Shown one piece after another: positions 33,402 to 41,834 of a DNA stretch of 64,000 bases (position 1 is its first letter; each line of letters starts with the position of its first letter). The DNA is from Clostridia bacterium. Lineage in GTDB: Bacteria; Bacillota; Clostridia; Christensenellales; Borkfalkiaceae. Position numbers and translations under genes: made by a program. The notes beneath the pieces were generated by a model. That model made no database searches and was not told the DNA's origin. It saw nothing but the letters and a program-made list of their open reading frames with translations. The DNA lies in assembly GCA_017468085.1 (NCBI GenBank), contig JAFUJR010000030.1:1-64000 (forward strand), in the 5' to 3' direction.

Positions 33402-34268
33402 TTATTTCAAAAATTCGACAACGGAATGCGCGGCAATATTGCCTTCGCCCACCGCCTTGGCATACTGATAAGGTCTGCCCGTACAGTCCCCAGCCGCAAA
33501 ACAGCCTTTGAGGTTGGTTGCCGTATTTTTATCCGTTTTTACGTGTCCGTTTTCCGCTTCCAACCCGCCTACAAGCACGGTTGGCGCAATGCATTCACGG
33601 AGCGCAAATACCCCGTCCACAGGCAAATCCGCAGGAATATTTTCGGCGGGCGGCGCAGCAAAAACCAGCCTTTCTACCCGTCTTTCACCCGCGATTTGCT
33701 TGGGTATTTTTTTGAGCAAGGTTACGTTTTTAGGCATAGGCGCAACGTCCTTATACAGCGCGACGAGGTACACTTTCTCTGCCAAATCGGCAAGGTAGAC
33801 AATTTCGTGCTCTAACCGTTTGGTGGTGCATACCACGGCAATCGTTTTGCCCTTATACAAAAATCCGTCGCAGGTGGCGCAATAGCTTACGCCCCTTCCC
33901 AAGAAGGCTTCTTCGCCGTCAATCGGCTTTATGCTTTCTACACCGCAAGCAAGAATGACCGTCTTGCTTTCATAGGCGTTATTTTCTTGCGTTAACACGG
34001 AAAATTTCTCTTTCAACGCGTACACGCCCGCCACCTTTTCGTTCTTAATCTCAATTTTCGCCTCGGCAAGCTGCGCTTTTAACGCCGCAGAAAAACCCTC
34101 GCCCGTTACGTTGGAAAGTCCCGGATAATTGCGGATAAGCTCCGCTTTGGAAATTTTTTCACTCAAATCGGGCGAGCCGAATATCATAAAGTTTTTCCCG
34201 TTTGCTTTTAAGGTGAGCGCGGCGGAAATACCCGCAGGACCGCTCCCGACGATAATACAATCTAACAT
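33402..34268 (-). CDS. Thioredoxin reductase-like FAD/NAD(P) oxidoreductase
   Basis: A 288-residue flavoprotein of the TrxB fold. The FAD loop is VGSGPAGISAALTL (about 7-20), the redox pair is C-x-x-C in YCATCDG near residue 133, and the second FAD motif is CFAAGDCTGRPYQYAKAVGEG near 258. TrxB uses NADPH to reduce thioredoxin. The NADPH-loop region (IAVVCTTKRLEHEIVYLA) departs from the usual GxGxxA/G, so ferredoxin or another donor may be used, as in some clostridial reductases. GGAGA six bases before the ATG decides the start at 34268. Confidence 0.82.
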   Translation of the reverse strand: MLDCIIVGSGPAGISAALTLKANGKNFMIFGSPDLSEKISKAELIRNYPGLSNVTGEGFSAALKAQLAEAKIEIKNEKVAGVYALKEKFSVLTQENNAYESKTVILACGVESIKPIDGEEAFLGRGVSYCATCDGFLYKGKTIAVVCTTKRLEHEIVYLADLAEKVYLVALYKDVAPMPKNVTLLKKIPKQIAGERRVERLVFAAPPAENIPADLPVDGVFALRECIAPTVLVGGLEAENGHVKTDKNTATNLKGCFAAGDCTGRPYQYAKAVGEGNIAAHSVVEFLK

Positions 34269-34345
34269 AATATCTCCTATGTGCCATAAAGGAATAAAAA
34301 GCGCCTGCCGCAAAATCGGTTTTGAGCTTATTTCTTTATAATATT

Positions 34346-34374
34346 AGTATAGCACAATCCGTGCAAAAAATCAA
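34346..34374 (-). promoter_or_regulatory. Promoter of the thioredoxin reductase-like gene
   Basis: On the minus strand TTGATT (34369-34374), 17 bases, TATACT (34346-34351). Confidence 0.7.
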
Positions 34375-34384
34375 GCCGTCGACA

Positions 34385-34430
34385 AAAAAAAGAGCGGAGA
34401 GCGAAAACTTTCGTTCTCGCCCCCGTCCTT
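34385..34430 (-). terminator. Terminator of the RsgI-like lipoprotein gene
   Basis: An imperfect hairpin around GCGAGAACGAAA / TTTTCGCTCTCCGC ends in CTCTTTTTTTT on the minus strand, directly after the lipoprotein gene. Confidence 0.6.
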
Positions 34431-34458
34431 AATTAAAACTCTGCAGTGTGATCGATAT

Positions 34459-35649
34459 TTATTTATCCTCTTTTCCGCCGGGTCTTCCCATACCTTCCTT
34501 CATATCTTCCCAAGATTGCTTCGCATGGTCGATGCATTCCCCGTGCTTATTTTCAAAATCATCGACAAACTTGCCGTGTTCGTCTTTCTGCATTTTGGAA
34601 ATGTCGTCAATATGCTCGTCTACTTTTACAGACGCCGCTTCCAATGCGGAAATAAACGAATCGTAAGCGGATTTTACCGTTGCTTTGAGCGTATCCAGCG
34701 TTTTGTTTGCGATACTTGCCATTTCTTCAAGCAACGCCTCTGCATTGTCAAGATTTTGCTTGTAAATATCCAAGGCTTCAAGCACCGCGTCGGTAACTGC
34801 GTCCTGTTCCATATTTGCAACTTCGTTTCTATAATTGAGATATTCCTTCTTAGCCGCGCGGAAATTTGCCAAAGCCGTTTGATAATCGCTTTCTTCACTT
34901 ACGAGCAAATCATAACGTTGCTGTTCCAACTCTGCAACCGCGCCCGTATACAAATCGTAAGCCGCTTCGATCAAAATAGCCTGCGCGTCGGAAACCTTAG
35001 ATTTTAAGAAATCAAGCTCCACCTTTTCCATCGCGTGCGCTTTTGCTTCGTAATATGCGTTTTTCAATTCTTGCGAATAAAATTCCGCCGTTTCTTTACG
35101 GGATTCGTAGATAATCTCGATAAGTTCCTCGGCTTCCATCGCCTGCACTTCCGCCGCGTCGAGATAAGGCGCGCATTTTGCAACGAGCTCCTGTAAATCT
35201 TCCTGCGAAATTCCTTCCTTCAATTGGATTTGTGCCTGCACGCCGAATTCTTCAAGTTTTGCGTGCGCTTTATCCTTGACGTCGTTGAACAGTTTTTCCG
35301 CCGCCGCCTGATCGCCGGAGAAGGAGATTTCGATTTGATTATCACCCAAGGAAACGTCGCCGCTGACAAGGAAGCCCATTTCCGCGCTGCTTTCAATAAA
35401 CAAATCGACTGCTGCGTCTGCGCTCTTGCCTTCGAATACAGCCGCGCTGAGGATAAGGTTTCCCTCCTCGTTTAACGCGTTCACGCTGATAACCTTATCG
35501 TTTTCGTCCAACACGAACTCCACCTCCGGGTTAAGAGAAACGTTCATCACCGTTTTCTCGTTCGTGCTTGCACTGTTACAGCCCGTAAACACGAACGCAC
35601 CCGTCGCCGTCATAATGGTTGCGCCCAAAAGCGCGATTGTCTTTTTCAT
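34459..35649 (-). CDS. Lipoprotein with RsgI-like extracytoplasmic domain and coiled coil
   Basis: A 396-residue exported protein. The signal peptide ends in lipobox FTGC (C24). Residues 33-110 form a domain that matches the extracytoplasmic part of the anti-sigma factor encoded next: VSLNPEVEFVLDENDKVISV here and VSVQINPEAVFSVDDKGRVS there. Such domains in RsgI-type proteins carry an Asn-Pro autocleavage site, and the pair here is N40-P41. The rest is a long acidic helical region (about 130-385) with little similarity to known families. Its promoter-like region (35682-35714) equals that of the sigma operon, so it is a likely target. It may sense or titrate the same signal as the anti-sigma factor (inference). 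Confidence 0.75.
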   Translation of the reverse strand: MKKTIALLGATIMTATGAFVFTGCNSASTNEKTVMNVSLNPEVEFVLDENDKVISVNALNEEGNLILSAAVFEGKSADAAVDLFIESSAEMGFLVSGDVSLGDNQIEISFSGDQAAAEKLFNDVKDKAHAKLEEFGVQAQIQLKEGISQEDLQELVAKCAPYLDAAEVQAMEAEELIEIIYESRKETAEFYSQELKNAYYEAKAHAMEKVELDFLKSKVSDAQAILIEAAYDLYTGAVAELEQQRYDLLVSEESDYQTALANFRAAKKEYLNYRNEVANMEQDAVTDAVLEALDIYKQNLDNAEALLEEMASIANKTLDTLKATVKSAYDSFISALEAASVKVDEHIDDISKMQKDEHGKFVDDFENKHGECIDHAKQSWEDMKEGMGRPGGKEDK

Positions 35650-35681
35650 AATATTTCCTCCGTTTTTTTTATTTCGTTCAA

Positions 35682-35714
35682 TTATTAAACGCCCTAAAAC
35701 AAGATTTTGTTGCA
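35682..35714 (-). promoter_or_regulatory. Putative ECF-sigma promoter before the lipoprotein gene
   Basis: On the minus strand TGCAACAAAA (35705-35714), exactly 14 bases, GTTTAATAA (35682-35690). The same two blocks with the same spacing occur before the ECF sigma gene at 37740-37772. Confidence 0.72.
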
Positions 35715-35732
35715 GATTTTTAAATTTTTATT

Positions 35733-37175
35733 TTATTTTTTTATACTTTCCCAATATTTTTCCATCGAACCGTATTCTTCAAGCAGGGTTTGCAGGTACG
35801 AATTGTAATCGTTTTCCCCAATTTTTTCGCGGTCTTGTTCGTAAGCCTCTTTTCCTTTCTCCTCCAAAACCTCATATCGGGAACCAACGTATTTTTGCAT
35901 CTTTGCCCCATAGTCCTCCCAATCGGTGGGTGCTTCGTATAAATGCGAAAGATGGGACACGTCCTCGCCAATATTTTTTAAAATCTTGATCAAAGAAGCG
36001 GAATTTTCTTCAAATAGCCGCGCAAAAAGCTCTGCGTCAAAATTTTCCATAAGCATTTTCAGCGTATCCAACGGCAACGCGTCGCACTCCTCCACCGCCA
36101 TTTGGAAATCGATTGAACTGATGATGCGTTTTTCGTACTCGATTTCGTATTCTTTAAGCATTCGCTCCATATCTTTCATGCAAGACTCGAAATCAGCCGT
36201 GTATTCGATTTCTTTATCTGTGCCTTGCAATATCCAATAATCACAAGGCACCAAACCGCCCAGCTTATGCAAAGGGTTGTCGGAATGATTACGGATACGT
36301 TCTTCTTGTGCCGCAAGCGCCTGAACGTCCGCAACGTATTTTTGGAGTTTATCGAAGTTTCTTTGCAATATCTGTCCAAAGACTTCTTCCATTTCCGTTT
36401 TTTCAACTTGTTCGTAGTACAATTCTTCCAATCTTTTATCCGTTTGATTTTCCGCATAGCGAATAAAATACGGAACGGTGAGCGCTTGAATGTTTTCCGC
36501 CAATGTCTCTACGGACGCCGTTGCGCCCAAGCCGATATATTCCGCAAACTCCGTAACCCCCACGCTTTCTTCCACAACTACGATATATGCGCCCTTTTCA
36601 CAAAAATACGATTGCAAACAGTTGCTGATAATCTCCGTGGTATCCTCGCTTGTACAGGAAGTAACGCGTACCGCGTCGCGCGCACTTAGATCCAAATATC
36701 CCAATCTCGCCGCATAATCCACAAACGCTTTTACCGCTTCCTCCACGGGCTTACCCTGCATTGCCGCAATACGCGCGCTATCCGACAAGATAACGTCTGC
36801 GTCCGTATTCATTGCCGCCACAGCCGACACTCTGCCTTTATCGTCGACGCTGAACACCGCTTCGGGATTTATCTGCACGGAAACCGCTCCCATAGACGCG
36901 CCCGCTCCGCTATCGCCGCCCTTCTGGAATTGCAACCCGAATACCAACGAAAGCCCAAGCGTCAATACGCACACGCCGCACGCAGAGGCAAACGCCGCAA
37001 TGCGCCTGGGGGAGGAGAAAAGTTTTTTATACCAAGGCAACGCGTTCTCCTCACGGATAATCGGTCTGTTTTTCACCTCTTCCGCAACGGGAATCGGCTC
37101 GTTCTTCAATTCTTCATTCATCGCGGGAACGATATTATCCAACTCTTTTTGCCAACGTTTTTTCCAGTTTTTCAC
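35733..37175 (-). CDS. RsgI-like membrane anti-sigma factor
   Basis: A 480-residue single-pass protein. The cytoplasmic part (1-58) is charged, one membrane segment follows (about 59-82), then a short Gly/Ser linker and the RsgI-type domain with INPE at 102-105 (Asn103-Pro104), and a long helical extracytoplasmic region to the end. It overlaps the sigma stop by four bases through a GTG start (GTGA), preceded by AAGGAGG ten bases upstream; the ATG frame starting at 37475 lies inside the sigma gene. The arrangement implies that it holds the co-encoded ECF sigma at the membrane until a signal triggers cleavage. This role follows from family and gene order and is not proven. Confidence 0.8.
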   Translation of the reverse strand: MKNWKKRWQKELDNIVPAMNEELKNEPIPVAEEVKNRPIIREENALPWYKKLFSSPRRIAAFASACGVCVLTLGLSLVFGLQFQKGGDSGAGASMGAVSVQINPEAVFSVDDKGRVSAVAAMNTDADVILSDSARIAAMQGKPVEEAVKAFVDYAARLGYLDLSARDAVRVTSCTSEDTTEIISNCLQSYFCEKGAYIVVVEESVGVTEFAEYIGLGATASVETLAENIQALTVPYFIRYAENQTDKRLEELYYEQVEKTEMEEVFGQILQRNFDKLQKYVADVQALAAQEERIRNHSDNPLHKLGGLVPCDYWILQGTDKEIEYTADFESCMKDMERMLKEYEIEYEKRIISSIDFQMAVEECDALPLDTLKMLMENFDAELFARLFEENSASLIKILKNIGEDVSHLSHLYEAPTDWEDYGAKMQKYVGSRYEVLEEKGKEAYEQDREKIGENDYNSYLQTLLEEYGSMEKYWESIKK

Positions 37176-37690
37176 GAACGTTCCACCTCCTTTAAATATT
37201 CCTGCAATTTTTTTATTGCGCGTTTGTATTTTGACGTTACCGTGCCAGTCGGGCAACCAAGCATTTCGCCAATTTCCCGATGTTTGTACTTCCATAATAT
37301 ATGTAAGGTAACGATCCGCCTTTCTTCCTGCGATAAAACGCGTTCCATCGCGTCCGAAACCGTACCTTCTATAGGAGCAGGCTCGACAACCACCTCTATT
37401 TCCTCCGTCGAAACTTCTCGCCTGCGTTTTTTGAGTTCGCTGAGCGCATAGTTTTTGGCGATCTGCAACAACCAAGCTCTGCCGTTCGTTCCTGCTTGAT
37501 AAGAAGCGATTCCCCGTTTTACTTTCAAGTACACGGACTGCATGGCGTCTTCCGTATCGGCATGATTGCGAAAATAAGAGCGCAAGAAAGCGTACACACC
37601 GTTTTTCGTGCGTATGTAAAACTGTTCAAATGCAACGTTATCCCCTTCTGCAATTTTACGCAGAAGCGCATCCGTTTCTTTTGCGTTCAT
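37172..37690 (-). CDS. ECF-type RNA polymerase sigma factor
   Basis: A 172-residue sigma-70 family member with only regions 2 and 4. Region 2 holds AEDAM-like DTEDAMQSVYLKVKRGI and WLLQIAKNYALSELKK (about 45-85). Region 4 holds the helix-turn-helix KHREIGEMLGCPTGTVTSKYKRAIKKL (about 135-160, quoted in part), which reads the -35 element. It redirects RNA polymerase to a stress regulon. It is followed by its anti-sigma factor with a GTGA overlap. A promoter-like motif shared with the lipoprotein gene at 34459-35649 lies before it, so it is probably autoregulated. Confidence 0.93.
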   Translation of the reverse strand: MNAKETDALLRKIAEGDNVAFEQFYIRTKNGVYAFLRSYFRNHADTEDAMQSVYLKVKRGIASYQAGTNGRAWLLQIAKNYALSELKKRRREVSTEEIEVVVEPAPIEGTVSDAMERVLSQEERRIVTLHILWKYKHREIGEMLGCPTGTVTSKYKRAIKKLQEYLKEVERS

Positions 37691-37739
37691 CGCTACCTCC
37701 GCCGCCCGTCAACGGCTCCCCTCAGTAGATCCTTTATAC

Positions 37740-37772
37740 TTATTAAACCGTACTGACCTACGTTTTGTTGCA
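37740..37772 (-). promoter_or_regulatory. Putative autoregulated ECF-sigma promoter
   Basis: On the minus strand TGCAACAAAA (37763-37772), 14 bases, GTTTAATAA (37740-37748), about 50 bases before the sigma start. It is identical in both blocks and spacing to the motif before the lipoprotein gene. Confidence 0.75.
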
Positions 37773-37857
37773 ATAAAAATAAAAAAAGGCGAATTTATTT
37801 CTAAATCCGCCCGTTCGCAGTCTAATTGAAACAGCGTTTCGCTCAATTTTTCTATAA

Positions 37858-39690
37858 TTATTTTGCGTTCTTTTCTTTGAAGCGCGCCTTTGCGCGAAGC
37901 TCGCTGTCCAAAATGCGTTTTCTGATACGCAAGGATTTGGGCGTAACCTCCAAAAGCTCGTCGTCCGCGATAAATTCAAGGCACTCTTCCAAGCTCATTT
38001 TGCTGACGGGCACGAGCGTCAAAGCATCGTCGCTGCCCGAAGAGCGGGTATTCGTCAAATGCTTGGTTTTGCAGACGTTCACGTTGATATCGTCCGCGAG
38101 GTTGGTATAGCCTACGACCATACCTTGATATACGGGCGTGCCGGGCGTGATAAACAAGTTCCCTCTGCCCTGCGCGTTGAACAGGCCGTAGGTAACCGCC
38201 TCGCCCGTTTCAAACGCGACGAGCGAGCCCGTGTTTCTGCGTTGCATATCCCCTTTGTAGGGCTCGTAGGAGTAAAAAATCGTATTCATAATGCCTTGCC
38301 CCTTCGTGTCGGTCAAAAATTCGCTCTTATAACCGAACAAGCCACGGGAAGGCACGGCAAATTCAAGGCGCATACGGTTGCCGATTGCCGTCATTTGCAT
38401 AAGCGTACCTTTGCGGTTGCCCATCGCAGAGAAAACGGGTCCCGTCATATCCTCGGGCACGTCGGCAAGGAAGCGCTCGATAGGCTCGTGGCGCACGCCG
38501 TCGATATCTTTATACAATACCTTAGGGGTGGAAACCTGGAACTCGTACCCCTCGCGGCGCATCGTTTCAATGAGGATGGACAGGTGCATTTCCCCTCTGC
38601 CGCAAACGCGGAAGCTGTCGGCGTATTCCGTATCGTTTACACGCAGGGAAACGTCGCGCAAAAGCTCTTTATACAGTCTGTCGCGGAGCTGACGGGAGGT
38701 TACGAATTTCCCCTCCTTACCAGCAAAAGGGCTGTCGTTGACGGAGAAGGTCATTTCCACCGTCGGGTCTTCGATTTTTACAAACTGAACAGGCTCGACT
38801 GCCGTCGGCTCGCATACGGTGTCGCCGATGCTCAAGCCGTCTATACCCGAGAACATAACGATATCCCCCGCCTTTGCGCGTTCGACGGGCACTCTTTCCA
38901 AACCCTCGATTTGATAGAGGTTGGCGATTTTGCAATTCGTGCGCACCTTGCCAGGCTCGTTATAGTTGCAAATGCTGACGGGTTCGTTTGCGCGGATCGT
39001 GCCGCGTTCGATCCTGCCGATACCGATACGTCCTACGAACTCGTTGTAATCGATACAGGAAACGAGAAGCTGCCCTGCGCCCTCGGTGTCCAAATCCATG
39101 GGCGGAATGGTTTCTAAAATGGTATCGAAAAGAGGGTTGAGGTTGGGCTCTTGCTTGTCGGGCGTGAGCGAAGCCGTACCCTGTCTGCCACAGCAGTACA
39201 CGATAGGGCTGTCGAGCTGTTCGTCCGTGGCGTCAAGCTCCATCATCAAAAGCTGCATTTCTTCCACGACCTCGGCAATACGCGCGTCAGGCCTGTCCAC
39301 CTTGTTGATAACGATAATCAATTTTAAGCCAAGCGCAAGCGCCTTTTGCATAACGAAACGGGTTTGAGGCAGAGGACCTTCCGCAGAGTCTACGAGGATA
39401 AGCGCGCCGTTTACCATTTTCAAAACGCGTTCTACCTCGCCCGAAAAGTCGGCGTGGCCGGGGGTGTCGACGATGTTGATTTTCACGCCGTTATAATGCG
39501 CGGACGTATTTTTTGCCAAAATGGTAATGCCGCGCTCTCTTTCCAAATCTCCACTGTCCATCACGCGATCTTGCACCTGCTGATTATCGCGAAACACGCC
39601 GCCCTGCGCCAACATTTCGTTGACAAGCGTCGTTTTGCCGTGGTCTACGTGCGCGATGATGGCTACGTTTCTTAAATCTTCTCTTATCAT
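37858..39690 (-). CDS. typA: Ribosome-associated GTPase TypA/BipA
   Basis: A 610-residue translational GTPase needed for ribosome assembly and growth under stress such as cold. The G motifs AHVDHGKTT (about 13-21), DTPGHADF and NKVDRPDAR are complete, and the C-terminal domain with [20 protein letters not shown] is typical of BipA. The frame extends to 39768, but AGGAG lies nine bases before the ATG at 39690 and [18 protein letters not shown] is the family start. Its promoter is at 39731-39759. Near its stop is the ECF sigma promoter region. Confidence 0.96.
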   Translation of the reverse strand: MIREDLRNVAIIAHVDHGKTTLVNEMLAQGGVFRDNQQVQDRVMDSGDLERERGITILAKNTSAHYNGVKINIVDTPGHADFSGEVERVLKMVNGALILVDSAEGPLPQTRFVMQKALALGLKLIIVINKVDRPDARIAEVVEEMQLLMMELDATDEQLDSPIVYCCGRQGTASLTPDKQEPNLNPLFDTILETIPPMDLDTEGAGQLLVSCIDYNEFVGRIGIGRIERGTIRANEPVSICNYNEPGKVRTNCKIANLYQIEGLERVPVERAKAGDIVMFSGIDGLSIGDTVCEPTAVEPVQFVKIEDPTVEMTFSVNDSPFAGKEGKFVTSRQLRDRLYKELLRDVSLRVNDTEYADSFRVCGRGEMHLSILIETMRREGYEFQVSTPKVLYKDIDGVRHEPIERFLADVPEDMTGPVFSAMGNRKGTLMQMTAIGNRMRLEFAVPSRGLFGYKSEFLTDTKGQGIMNTIFYSYEPYKGDMQRRNTGSLVAFETGEAVTYGLFNAQGRGNLFITPGTPVYQGMVVGYTNLADDINVNVCKTKHLTNTRSSGSDDALTLVPVSKMSLEECLEFIADDELLEVTPKSLRIRKRILDSELRAKARFKEKNAK

Positions 39691-39730
39691 TGTAAGTACT
39701 CCTAATAGGTCAAACTTTTTCAACCTTTTT

Positions 39731-39759
39731 ATTGTAATACTTTTTTTGCAAATTGACAA
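39731..39759 (-). promoter_or_regulatory. Promoter of typA
   Basis: On the minus strand TTGTCA (39754-39759), 17 bases, TACAAT (39731-39736). Confidence 0.7.
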
Positions 39760-39802
39760 CAAATTCAAAGGCGTTTGGAAAAAATATTTTTTATTAATTA
39801 TA

Positions 39803-39842
39803 AAAAATTTCCGTAAGACGCGCTCATCTTACGGAAAAAAGC
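39803..39842. terminator. Terminator after folA
   Basis: A 10-bp perfect stem TTCCGTAAGA / TCTTACGGAA (39809-39836) with A/T tracts on both sides. It ends the thyA-folA transcript. Confidence 0.85.
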
Positions 39843-39846
39843 CGAG

Positions 39847-40347
39847 TTATAAAGGCTGAACCGCCCTGTTTTCGTATTTGGTGAAACGGATAATATAGCC
39901 GTTGTCCTCTATCGGCTCGCCCTCGTCTACGCAAATAAAATTTTCGTTTTCGTCAAGGTTGGGGAAGAAAACTTCCGCGCCGCCGACGGCGTCCACTTTG
40001 GTTACGTATGCGCCGTGGCAATAAGGCAAAAGCGCCTTGTAAATTTCCCCGCCGCCGATGATAAAAATATCCTCGTTTTTGCGGTTTTTCATCTCCGCTT
40101 TTAACGCCTCGTAAGAGGGCACGATAATGCAGTCGTCGCGTACCTGCCCCCTTGAAAGGACGATATTTACCCTGTTTTTAAGGGGCTTTTGGTTGGGAAA
40201 AGAACGGAGCGTTTTTCCACCCATTACAACGGTGTGTCCCATCGTCGTTTCGCGGAAAAATTTCATATCCTTGGGCAGGGAAAACATCATATCGTTCCCC
40301 TTGCCTATCCCCCACTCCTTATCTGCGTGTACGATTGCGTAAATCAT
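39847..40347 (-). CDS. folA: Dihydrofolate reductase
   Basis: A 166-residue enzyme that reduces dihydrofolate to tetrahydrofolate with NADPH. The family start is IVHADKEWGIGKGNDMMFSLPKDMKFF, with the catalytic acid in the LPKDMKFF region (D27). VMGGKTLRSFP (41-51) and IFIIGGGEIYKALLPY (about 92-107) bind NADPH. An exact copy of the dispersed 14-bp motif encodes GQVR (67-70) in a surface loop after the VLSRG strand. It overlaps thyA by four bases, so both are co-translated; DHFR recycles the dihydrofolate that ThyA makes. Confidence 0.95.
   Translation of the reverse strand: MIYAIVHADKEWGIGKGNDMMFSLPKDMKFFRETTMGHTVVMGGKTLRSFPNQKPLKNRVNIVLSRGQVRDDCIIVPSYEALKAEMKNRKNEDIFIIGGGEIYKALLPYCHGAYVTKVDAVGGAEVFFPNLDENENFICVDEGEPIEDNGYIIRFTKYENRAVQPL
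40137..40150 (+). repeat. Dispersed 14-bp motif (within folA)
   Basis: Exact CGCGTACCTGCCCC; in the gene's sense it reads GGGGCAGGTACGCG and codes GQVR. Confidence 0.75.
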
Positions 40348-41174
40348 ATTGCCACCGGGATTTTACTTTCTAATTTCTCATACTCGTAATCCACAAGTTT
40401 GAAGCTATCCACCGTAAAATCGTAAAAGTTGGTAATGCTTTCGTCTACGACAAGCTTGGGCGCTTTGTGGCGGGGGTTCGCCAAAATTTCTTTCACGAGC
40501 GGAATATGTCTATCGTAAATATGCGCGTCTGCAATAACGTGTACGAGCTCGCCCGCTTTTAAGCCCGAAACCTGCGCAAACATAATCAGCAAAATCGCGT
40601 ATTGCACGACGTTCCAGTTATTCGCCGTCAGCATATCGTTGGAGCGTTGGTTTAAAATGCCGTTGAGGGTGTCCCCCGTTACGTTAAAGGTCATTGAATA
40701 CGCGCAAGGGTATAAGCCCATTTCGTGCAGGTCTTGGAAATTATAAATATTCGTCATAATGCGACGGCTTGCGGGGTTGTGCTTTAAATCGTAAAGCACT
40801 CTGTCCACTTGGTCAAATTCGCCCTCTTTATATTTGTGCTTTACGCCGAGCTGATAGCCGTACGCCTTGCCGATAGAGCCGTTTTCGTCCGCCCAGCTAT
40901 CCCAAATGTGAGAACCCAAATCGTGGATATTGTTGCTCTTTTTCTGCCAAATCCACAAAAGCTCGTCAATGCAGGACTTAAACGCCGTTCTGCGCATGGT
41001 CAAAATGGGGAATTCTTCCTGCAAATTGTAGCGGTTGACGATACCGAATTTTTTTACGGTATGCGCGGGCGTACCGTCCTCCCAATGGGGGCGAACCTGC
41101 AAATGGGTGTCCCAAAACCCGTTTTCCATAATGTCCGTCATGTTTTGCGCAAAAATTTCGTCTGCTCTACTCAT
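40344..41174 (-). CDS. thyA: Thymidylate synthase
   Basis: A 276-residue enzyme that methylates dUMP to dTMP with methylenetetrahydrofolate. The catalytic Cys is in LYPCAYSMTFNV (near residue 155), and the following QRSNDMLTANNWNVVQYAIL is the dUMP-binding signature. HVIADAHIYDRHI is also conserved. Length is normal. It overlaps folA by four bases (ATGA). Upstream is an intergenic repeat of family B. With folA it forms the dTMP synthesis unit, and no flavin-dependent ThyX is seen. Confidence 0.96.
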   Translation of the reverse strand: MSRADEIFAQNMTDIMENGFWDTHLQVRPHWEDGTPAHTVKKFGIVNRYNLQEEFPILTMRRTAFKSCIDELLWIWQKKSNNIHDLGSHIWDSWADENGSIGKAYGYQLGVKHKYKEGEFDQVDRVLYDLKHNPASRRIMTNIYNFQDLHEMGLYPCAYSMTFNVTGDTLNGILNQRSNDMLTANNWNVVQYAILLIMFAQVSGLKAGELVHVIADAHIYDRHIPLVKEILANPRHKAPKLVVDESITNFYDFTVDSFKLVDYEYEKLESKIPVAI

Positions 41175-41214
41175 CTGTGTACTCCTTGGATTTTTATTAT
41201 GCTACGATAAAGAA

Positions 41215-41337
41215 GGGTAAAACGGTAGAGATGCAAGCAGTTCAAGACGCACGAGGATAACTTAAAGGAGCGTACTAATGCGTACGCGACTGAAAGTTGC
41301 CGCAGCGCAACGCCGAAATGCGACGCATATACGCCGT
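41215..41337. repeat. Intergenic repeat element, family B (copy 1)
   Basis: About 120 bases. It begins AGAGATGCAAGCA, has the central palindrome GCGTACTAATGCGTACGC and ends ATGCGACGCATATACGCC. A diverged copy with the same order of blocks lies at 44079-44188. Confidence 0.6.
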
Positions 41338-41640
41338 TTACTCTATAACTTCTATATAAAAACTCACGGGGCGAAACCCGTCGTTGCAAGATATCATCGC
41401 CGAATAAGGATTTTTCATCCAGCCGTCGTAAAAATTGCCGTTGCCTTTGGCAAGCTCGGTTACAAAATATTTCATACTGTCCCAAGCGCTGTCGCAAAGG
41501 TCAAACGGTTTTTCTCCGTTTTTAGAAATAAAAACCTGACCCTCCGCCAAATCGCAAGCGTGCTCTATCGGGTTTTCGTACTTTTCGGAAAGGTCGGGAT
41601 ACGCCGCTTTTCGAATCACCGTAATTTTACAAGTTTTCAT
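41338..41640 (-). CDS. TIGR04076-family protein
   Basis: A 100-residue soluble protein. MKTCKITVIRKAAYPDLSEKY and the middle FDLCDSAWDSMKYFVTELAKG followed by NPYSAMISCNDGFRPVSFYIE match the TIGR04076 family of small clostridial proteins with conserved cysteines and unknown function, often near iron-sulfur or redox genes. Here it stands alone between repeat B and the pgk promoter region. Three or four Cys (residues 4, 29, 49 and about 85) could bind metal. No clear Shine-Dalgarno sequence: the bases before the ATG are GGGGGGCGTAG. Confidence 0.75.
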   Translation of the reverse strand: MKTCKITVIRKAAYPDLSEKYENPIEHACDLAEGQVFISKNGEKPFDLCDSAWDSMKYFVTELAKGNGNFYDGWMKNPYSAMISCNDGFRPVSFYIEVIE

Positions 41641-41762
41641 CTACGCCCCCCATTTTCCCGTCAATATAAAGTATAACATACTTTCCCCTCCCTCGTCAAG
41701 TCCGTGCAAGCGGAAAAAGTGGCAAAAAAAGAAATCTTTTTTGCGTTTATTTTTGTAAAAAG

Positions 41763-41791
41763 TTGACAAACGTAAAAAAAATGGGTATTAT
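41763..41791 (+). promoter_or_regulatory. Promoter of the pgk-tpiA-gpmI cluster
   Basis: TTGACA (41763-41768), 17 bases, TATTAT (41786-41791), close to the best consensus in the window, as expected for glycolytic genes. Confidence 0.85.
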
Positions 41792-41834
41792 ATATGTGTA
41801 TGTAAAAAATTAAATGAAGGAGAATTCTTTTTCT

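Noticed and set aside
41171..41497. Minus-strand frame across repeat B and the TIGR04076-family gene
   Set aside because: It crosses the intergenic repeat, and its product has no recognisable domain.
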